Below are positions 58,980 through 64,000 of a stretch of DNA of 64,000 nt, one piece after another. The DNA is taken from positions 62,001-126,000 of the forward strand of contig NZ_CP032509.1 in the NCBI RefSeq assembly GCF_003952725.1, written 5' to 3'. The position numbers and the translations under genes are program-made. Under the pieces are notes generated by a model, which searched no databases, was not told the DNA's origin, and saw nothing but the letters and a program-made list of their open reading frames with translations. The first letter of the stretch is position 1. Every line of letters begins with the position of its first letter. The stretch comes from Georhizobium profundi (GTDB taxonomy: Bacteria > Pseudomonadota > Alphaproteobacteria > Rhizobiales > Rhizobiaceae).

Positions 58980-61163
58980 ATGACCACGACCGAGCAGCAC
59001 GGGCTGACGATCGACACCACGCTTTACGACTTCATCGTCTCGGAAGCTCTGCCGGGGACTGGTGTCGAGGCCGATGCATTCTTCAAGGCGTTATCCGATG
59101 CGATCCACGAGCTTGGGCCGAAGAACCGTGCACTGCTTGCCAAGCGGGATGATCTGCAGGCGAAGATCGATGCGTGGCACCGCGAGAACGGCGCACCGTC
59201 CGACCTAGAGCGCTACAAGGCGTTCCTCGCTGAGATCGGTTACCTCGTACCTGAAGGCGGCGCTTTTTCCGTCTCGACCGACAATGTCGACCCAGAAATT
59301 GCGACAACGGCTGGCCCGCAGCTGGTCGTGCCGGTCATGAACGCACGCTATGCGCTGAACGCAGCCAATGCGCGGTGGGGTTCGCTTTATGACGCGCTCT
59401 ACGGAACCGACGCGATTTCCGAAGATGATGGTGCCGAAAAGGGCAAGGGTTACAATCCAAAGCGTGGCGCGAAGGTCATCGCCTGGGGCCGCAACTTCCT
59501 CAACCAGAGCGCACCGATTCAAGCCGCCTCGGGCGATACCACCTGGGAAAATGTCAGCGGCTTCTCGATCGAAGATGGCCAACTCGTCATCGCGCTGACC
59601 GATGGCGCGCTCGGCAAGCTGAAGGACGGCGCGCAGTTTGCCGGCTATCTCGGCGAAGCCTTCGCCCCGACATCGATACTCCTGAAGAAGAACGGCATGC
59701 ATGTGGAGATCGTCATCGATCGCCGCAGCCCGATCGGTGAAGGCGACAGCGCCGGCATTTCCGATATCCTTCTGGAGTCTGCGCTGACGACCATCCAGGA
59801 CTGCGAGGATTCCATCGCGGCGGTCGACGCCGAGGACAAGGTCGCGGCCTACCGCAACTGGCTCGGCCTGATGAAGGGCGACCTGGAAGACACATTCGAC
59901 AAGGGTGGCAAGTCGGTTACGCGCGCGCTCAACGACGACCGCGAATACACCGCGCCGGATGGCTCGACGCTGACCCTGCCCGGCCGTTCGCTGATGCTTA
60001 TCCGCAATGTCGGCCACCTCATGACCAACCCTGCAATCCTCGACCGGGACGGCAACGAGGTTCCGGAAGGCATGATGGACGGATTTGTCACCGGCCTCAT
60101 AGCGCTGCACGACGTCGGCGCAAATGGTCGCCGCAAGAATTCGCGCACCGGATCGATGTATGTGGTCAAGCCGAAGATGCACGGGCCTGAGGAAGTGGCC
60201 TTTGCGGCGGAAATCTTCACCCGCGTCGAGCAAGCGCTCGGCATGAAGCCAAACACGATCAAGATGGGCATCATGGACGAGGAACGCCGCACCACGGTCA
60301 ACCTGAAAGAGGCGATCCGGGCTGCCAAGGAGCGCGTCGTCTTCATCAACACCGGGTTCCTCGATCGCACCGGCGACGAAATCCATACCTCGATGGAAGC
60401 CGGCCCGATGATCCGCAAGGGCGACATGAAGGCATCGACCTGGATTCAGGCGTATGAGAACTGGAACGTCGATATCGGCTTGGAATGCGGCCTCTCCGGC
60501 CATGCCCAGATCGGCAAGGGCATGTGGGCCATGCCGGACATGATGGCTGCGATGCTGGAGCAGAAGATCGGCCACCCGAAGGAGGGCGCCAACACGGCCT
60601 GGGTTCCCTCTCCGACCGCTGCGACGCTGCACGCGACGCATTATCACCAGGTCAATGTCGCCGAGGTCCAGGCCGGTCTCAAGTCACGCGGCCGTGCCAA
60701 GCTCGACGACATCCTGTCGGTGCCGGTTGCCGAACGTCCCAACTGGACGCCCGAAGACATCCAGCGCGAACTCGACAACAATGCGCAGGGCATTCTCGGC
60801 TATGTCGTGCGCTGGGTCGATCAGGGCGTCGGCTGCTCCAAGGTTCCGGACATCAACAATGTCGGCCTGATGGAAGACCGCGCGACGCTGCGCATTTCCG
60901 CACAGCACATGGCCAACTGGCTGCACCACGGCGTCGTGACCGAAGCGCAGATCGTCGAAACCATGAAGAAGATGGCGAAAATCGTCGACCAGCAGAACGC
61001 CGGGGACAGCGCTTACCGGCCGATGGCTGCCGATTACGACGGATCCATCGCGTTTCAGGCCGCTCTCGATCTCGTTCTCAAGGGCCGCGAGCAGCCCTCC
61101 GGCTATACCGAACCGGTCCTGCATCGCCGCCGGCTTGAGCTGAAAGCGGCCACGCGCGGATAA
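58980..61163 (+). CDS. glcB: malate synthase G
   Basis: A 727-residue single-chain enzyme condensing glyoxylate with acetyl-CoA to malate, the last step of the glyoxylate shunt and of glycolate use. Length and motifs are those of isoform [35 protein letters not shown] with the catalytic Arg, [38 protein letters not shown] and [15 protein letters not shown] lies 8 bases before ATG 58980. No isocitrate lyase or glycolate oxidase gene is in the window. Confidence 0.97.
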   Translation: MTTTEQHGLTIDTTLYDFIVSEALPGTGVEADAFFKALSDAIHELGPKNRALLAKRDDLQAKIDAWHRENGAPSDLERYKAFLAEIGYLVPEGGAFSVSTDNVDPEIATTAGPQLVVPVMNARYALNAANARWGSLYDALYGTDAISEDDGAEKGKGYNPKRGAKVIAWGRNFLNQSAPIQAASGDTTWENVSGFSIEDGQLVIALTDGALGKLKDGAQFAGYLGEAFAPTSILLKKNGMHVEIVIDRRSPIGEGDSAGISDILLESALTTIQDCEDSIAAVDAEDKVAAYRNWLGLMKGDLEDTFDKGGKSVTRALNDDREYTAPDGSTLTLPGRSLMLIRNVGHLMTNPAILDRDGNEVPEGMMDGFVTGLIALHDVGANGRRKNSRTGSMYVVKPKMHGPEEVAFAAEIFTRVEQALGMKPNTIKMGIMDEERRTTVNLKEAIRAAKERVVFINTGFLDRTGDEIHTSMEAGPMIRKGDMKASTWIQAYENWNVDIGLECGLSGHAQIGKGMWAMPDMMAAMLEQKIGHPKEGANTAWVPSPTAATLHATHYHQVNVAEVQAGLKSRGRAKLDDILSVPVAERPNWTPEDIQRELDNNAQGILGYVVRWVDQGVGCSKVPDINNVGLMEDRATLRISAQHMANWLHHGVVTEAQIVETMKKMAKIVDQQNAGDSAYRPMAADYDGSIAFQAALDLVLKGREQPSGYTEPVLHRRRLELKAATRG

Positions 61164-61230
61164 CGCGCCGTCCAGCCTCGACCGAACGAGACCATGCGCC
61201 TCGCTGTGAAAACGGCGGGGCGCATCTGCA

Positions 61231-61245
61231 TTAAGGAAACGTTAA
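61231..61245. promoter_or_regulatory. CtrA-like box upstream of the SH3-domain gene
   Basis: TTAA (61231-61234), seven bases, TTAA (61242-61245): an exact match to the TTAA-N7-TTAA consensus of the cell-cycle regulator CtrA, 153 bases before the start of the next gene. A chance match in this local AT-rich patch is possible. Confidence 0.4.
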
Positions 61246-61398
61246 GGCCGCATTTTAGACCAATCGAGGCCATAATCGCCCGGCATGGATGCCGCCGCGT
61301 CGGTAACGGCGGGTGCATCGGAACTGCCAGCAAGGCAGCACATCCCGCCGATCCGTTCGACCAAGGGACATGTCTCCTGCGTTTCAAGAGGCGTCGGA

Positions 61399-62283
61399 AT
61401 GATCAAGAAGTACAGATTCGAAAGCGAGCCGGAAGACCGCATGTCGCTGCGGAAGATCGCGCTTTGGGCAGCCTTTCCAGTCGGCGCTGCGCTCGTGCTT
61501 GCAGGTGGCATTGCGGTCAACATGGATCGTGCGCAACAGACGGAGCCCGTCGTCGAGCTTGCAGCAGTCGAGGAAGCGCCGGGCGCCACAATCATGGCAG
61601 CAACTTCTGTCGCCAAGGCCGAACGTCCGGTCGACAGCGAAGCATCTGAAGTGGCCGAGACGACGCCGCAGCCGCTTGCCGCGAGCGACCCCCGTTGGGG
61701 CGTCGAAGCCCTCGCCACGACGGACTCTTCACAATCGGAAGAAACCGCGTTCGGCGCCCAGGGCGATGCCGACCCGCTGCCGGCTGAAACAGCTGATGAT
61801 CTTGGTGCAGCGCTTGCCGCAGCCACCATCGATGAGAAGACGACCTCGGCGATCGACGCTCTTCAGTCCGATCCAGCCGCAGAAGTCGTCGTCGCCGAAA
61901 GCGAGCAGGAGGTTGCAGCGCTCGAGCAGGCCGTTGCCGTTCGCCAGGACCAGCTTCCCGACGCAGCTTTCGTTGCGGAGCCGAATTTCGCAGTGGCCGC
62001 GCTCGATGCGCAGACCGGCGGAGTCTCTGGCGAAGGCGCCAGCGGCGTCGCCACCGCCGGATTTCTCCCAGGCCGGACGACGGAATATGTGAACTTCCGA
62101 ACGGGACCCAGCAACGACGCGGAGACCATCAGCATCGTTCCGGGAGGGACTCAACTGACAGGACAGCCCATCGACGAGTGCGTGCATTTCTGCGCCGTCG
62201 AGATCGATGGTCGGCAGGGCTACATCTACAAGGCGTTCATCGACTATGCGGCGCCTTCGGTCGACACCGCGCGCTCCGAATAG
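61399..62283 (+). CDS. membrane-anchored SH3-domain (SH3b) protein
   Basis: A 294-residue protein. A short basic N-terminus and one membrane helix (IALWAAFPVGAALVLAGGIAV, about 19-39) are followed by about 170 residues rich in Ala, Glu, Thr and Asp, probably disordered. The C-terminal bacterial SH3 domain (about 225-285) has TTEYVNFRTGPSNDAETISIV and the closing GRQGYIYKAFI, with a Cys pair (ECVHFC). SH3b domains often bind cell-wall peptide. GAGGCG precedes ATG 61399. The CtrA-like box upstream would fit a cell-cycle or envelope role (inference). Confidence 0.82.
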   Translation: MIKKYRFESEPEDRMSLRKIALWAAFPVGAALVLAGGIAVNMDRAQQTEPVVELAAVEEAPGATIMAATSVAKAERPVDSEASEVAETTPQPLAASDPRWGVEALATTDSSQSEETAFGAQGDADPLPAETADDLGAALAAATIDEKTTSAIDALQSDPAAEVVVAESEQEVAALEQAVAVRQDQLPDAAFVAEPNFAVAALDAQTGGVSGEGASGVATAGFLPGRTTEYVNFRTGPSNDAETISIVPGGTQLTGQPIDECVHFCAVEIDGRQGYIYKAFIDYAAPSVDTARSE

Positions 62284-62290
62284 AGCGATA

Positions 62291-62312
62291 GCGGCGGACG
62301 CGTGTCCGCCGC
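62291..62312. terminator. bidirectional terminator between SH3 gene and L,D-transpeptidase gene
   Basis: Perfect 9-bp stem GCGGCGGAC (62291-62299) / GTCCGCCGC (62304-62312) with a GCGT loop, in the 38-base gap between two convergent genes. The T-rich tail is weak. Confidence 0.6.
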
Positions 62313-62321
62313 CTGTTGTGC

Positions 62322-62966
62322 TTACTGAAGCACCACGACCTTTGTGTTGCGGCCAGGCGTCACGCGATCATAGAGATCGATGATGTCCTGGTTGATCAGG
62401 CGGATGCAGCCGGACGAGGCCGCGGTGCCGATCGAATCCCACTGCGGCGTGCCGTGCAGGCGGTAGAGCGTGTCCTTGCCGTCCTGATCGAACAGATAAA
62501 GTGCTCGTGCACCAAGCGGATTCGTGAGGCCCGGATCCATCCCACCATCGGCATATTCTTCCAGATGCGGCTCGCGTTCGATCATCTCGACAGGCGGATG
62601 CCAACGCGGCCAGGCCTGCTTCCAGGCCACATAGGCTTCGCCTTCCCAGGCGAAACCGGCGCGCCCGACGCCGATGCCGTAGCGCACGGCTTCGCCGTTC
62701 GGCAGCACGTAATAGAGAAACTTTTCCGGCGTATCGACGACGATGGTGCCCGGCGCATACTCCGTCGGGTAGCGCACGATCTGGCGCGAGAAGCGCGCTT
62801 CCAGCCGCTGCATCGGCACGGCCGGGATCGTATAGCCCGCATCGACGATCACGCCGTAATCCGGCGTCAGTTGCGGTGTCGCGGCGATGGGCGGAACGGT
62901 GGTGCAGCCGGCCAACGCAAGGGTCGCGGTGGCGGCGGAAGAGATTAGAAACTGGCGGCGGTTCAT
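62322..62966 (-). CDS. L,D-transpeptidase (YkuD family), lipoprotein
   Basis: A 214-residue exported enzyme that cross-links peptidoglycan or attaches proteins to it. The N-terminus is a signal peptide with twin Arg (MNRRQFLISSAA) ending in the lipobox LALAG-Cys21. The YkuD active site is at the C-terminus: His171 in LHGTPQW, then SSGCIRL with nucleophile Cys187 and Arg189. ATG 62966 is used; the frame is open to 63068, but that extension lacks the signal peptide at its start. Divergent from mmcB. Confidence 0.93.
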   Translation of the reverse strand: MNRRQFLISSAATATLALAGCTTVPPIAATPQLTPDYGVIVDAGYTIPAVPMQRLEARFSRQIVRYPTEYAPGTIVVDTPEKFLYYVLPNGEAVRYGIGVGRAGFAWEGEAYVAWKQAWPRWHPPVEMIEREPHLEEYADGGMDPGLTNPLGARALYLFDQDGKDTLYRLHGTPQWDSIGTAASSGCIRLINQDIIDLYDRVTPGRNTKVVVLQ

Positions 62967-63136
62967 TGTGGGATGTGCCTTCGGCGGGGGCGGCCTGCCC
63001 TCGGCATCCGCACTGCGCCCAAACCATATTTTCGCCACCGCAGCGCCACAAGCGGCACGCATGCGCATCGGCGCGATTTAGCGGCGGGATTGTTTTTCAG
63101 CAACAAGTCATGGACTGGCCGCGGGCCGCCACGTGC

Positions 63137-63151
63137 GTTCTGTTATTGTTC
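63137..63151. promoter_or_regulatory. LexA (SOS) box upstream of mmcB
   Basis: GTTC (63137-63140), seven bases TGTTATT, GTTC (63148-63151): an exact match to the alphaproteobacterial LexA operator GTTC-N7-GTTC, 29 bases before the mmcB start codon. Confidence 0.75.
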
Positions 63152-63180
63152 CGAATCGGCCGCCATGGCAAACTGGCAAA

Positions 63181-63678
63181 ATGCCTATCGTTGCCCCCTA
63201 TGCTCAAAACCCTTTGATCGATGGTCGTCAGTCCGATCGCGCCATGATGGTGCGGCGCGGCGTACAGCGGTTGCTCGCGGATCTTCGCTATGCGTCCCTG
63301 CCAGAACTGGCCCTGGCCAGCGGGCGGCGTGCGGATATCGTGGCGCTCACCAGCGGCGGTGAATTCTGGATCGTGGAGATCAAGACGTCGGTGCAGGACT
63401 TCCGTGTCGACCGCAAATGGCCGGACTACAGGCTGCATTGCGACCGGCTGTTCTTCGCCACGCATCCCGGCGTGCCGATCGACATTTTCCCGGAAGAGTG
63501 TGGGCTGATCCTGTCGGACGGCTTCGGCGCACATCTCTTGCGCGAAGCACCGGAGCACAAGCTTTCCGGTGCGACGCGCAAGGCGATGACGTTGAAATTC
63601 GCGCGGGCCGCCGCCGGACGACTTCTCATGGCCGAGTGGGCGACCGGCAACAGCTTTCCGGCGGAAGACGCCGAATAG
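63181..63678 (+). CDS. mmcB: DNA repair putative endonuclease MmcB
   Basis: A 165-residue protein of the MmcB family. It keeps a restriction-endonuclease-like core: GRRADIVALTSGGEFWIVEIKTS carries the D...ExK metal-binding pattern, and WPDYRLHCDRLFFAT is family-typical. In Caulobacter this family belongs to the SOS response and protects against DNA damage; nuclease activity is a prediction. ATG 63181 gives the usual length; a LexA box directly upstream supports SOS control. It converges with the ActR/RegA gene, 8 bases between stops. Confidence 0.9.
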   Translation: MPIVAPYAQNPLIDGRQSDRAMMVRRGVQRLLADLRYASLPELALASGRRADIVALTSGGEFWIVEIKTSVQDFRVDRKWPDYRLHCDRLFFATHPGVPIDIFPEECGLILSDGFGAHLLREAPEHKLSGATRKAMTLKFARAAAGRLLMAEWATGNSFPAEDAE

Positions 63679-63686
63679 ACCTACCT

Positions 63687-64000
63687 TCAGCGCGGGGCGC
63701 GTTTTGCGAGAATGCGCTGCAGGGTGCGGCGATGCATGTTCAACCGACGGGCCGTTTCCGACACGTTGCGCTCGCACATCTCGTAGACGCGCTGGATGTG
63801 CTCCCAGCGGACACGGTCGGCCGACATCGGGTTTTCCGGCGGTTCGGCCTTTTCGCCTGGCTTGCGGGTGAGCGCTGCCGCCACCTCGTCGGCATCGGCG
63901 GGTTTGGCGAGATAATCGATCGCACCGAGCTTCACGGCATTGACCGCGGTCGCGATATTGCCGTAGCCCGTCAGAACGATCATGCGGGTATCGGTCCGGC
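63687..64000 (-). CDS. regA: ActR/RegA-family response regulator, C-terminal part (cut by window edge)
   Basis: The last 104 residues of a two-component response regulator whose start lies beyond 64000. Visible are the end of the receiver domain (MIVLTGYGNIATAV, with the conserved Thr, and DYLAKPADADEV with the conserved Lys), a proline-rich linker, and the Fis-type helix-turn-helix ISSUED by NVSETARRLNMHRRTLQRILAKR. This architecture is that of ActR/RegA/PrrA, redox or pH regulators of alphaproteobacteria, normally paired with the kinase ActS/RegB. The phosphorylated Asp is outside the window. Confidence 0.9.
   Translation of the reverse strand, partial: RTDTRMIVLTGYGNIATAVNAVKLGAIDYLAKPADADEVAAALTRKPGEKAEPPENPMSADRVRWEHIQRVYEMCERNVSETARRLNMHRRTLQRILAKRAPR

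Overview
The window is a gene-dense, high-GC chromosomal segment of an alphaproteobacterium, almost certainly of the order Hyphomicrobiales (Rhizobiales). Evidence for this: malic enzyme fused to a phosphotransacetylase-like domain, divergent from mutS; the hrcA / rph / rdgB / hemW neighbourhood; a Caulobacter/rhizobial-type cpa (tad) pilus locus; an F1-ATPase zeta-type inhibitor; MmcB with a GTTC-N7-GTTC LexA box; and an ActR/RegA regulator. Genus and family cannot be fixed from the sequence alone. I see no rRNA, tRNA, CRISPR array, prophage or insertion sequence.

Layout. 1-4.3 kb (minus): nadV (truncated by the window edge), endonuclease III, an Ada-like methyltransferase without its N-terminal domain, malic enzyme. 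4.4-8.8 kb (plus): mutS, grpE, a TRIC-type channel. 8.8-12.1 kb (minus): adenosine kinase and the def-fmt-truA cluster. 12.3-14.5 kb (plus): rmuC, ribokinase. 14.5-17.0 kb (minus): an uncharacterised pair, an RLAN/RimK-like ATP-grasp ligase and a GNAT-C39 peptidase fusion. 17.1-21.5 kb: hrcA (minus), divergent from the rph-VOC-rdgB cluster followed by hemW. 21.5-24.2 kb (minus): deoB-add-gntK. 24.3-35.2 kb: tad/cpa pilus locus, with minor pilins and a standalone secretin N-domain protein on the minus strand and flp-cpaA-cpaBCDEF-tadBC on the plus strand. 35.2-43.7 kb: a minus-strand sugar operon (binding protein, two permeases, ATPase, ROK kinase, UPF0303 protein, AGE-type isomerase, SelW-like protein) with a divergent LacI regulator. 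43.8-50.3 kb (minus): tamA-tamB. 50.5-53.2 kb (minus): transglutaminase-like protein, zeta inhibitor plus universal stress protein, small membrane protein. 53.3-56.6 kb (minus): gyrB and a LuxR-type regulator. 56.8-62.3 kb (plus): hydantoinase-A-like protein, malate synthase G, SH3 protein. 62.3-64 kb: L,D-transpeptidase (minus), mmcB (plus), and a truncated ActR/RegA regulator (minus).

How the genes work together. The sugar operon reads as uptake of a hexose (mannose or glucose type), aldose-ketose isomerisation and phosphorylation of the ketose, controlled by a LacI protein whose probable operators overlap the transporter promoter and lie just upstream of its own gene. deoB, add, adenosine kinase and ribokinase belong to nucleoside/pentose salvage. 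Malic enzyme and malate synthase G serve C4/C2 metabolism. mutS, nth, ada-like, rmuC and mmcB are DNA-repair genes, the last with a clear LexA site. The strongest candidate for undescribed biology is the ligase/GNAT-peptidase pair at 14465-17028, preceded by a 12-bp inverted repeat with alternative pairings. Both proteins keep their key catalytic motifs, but I know of no assigned substrate.
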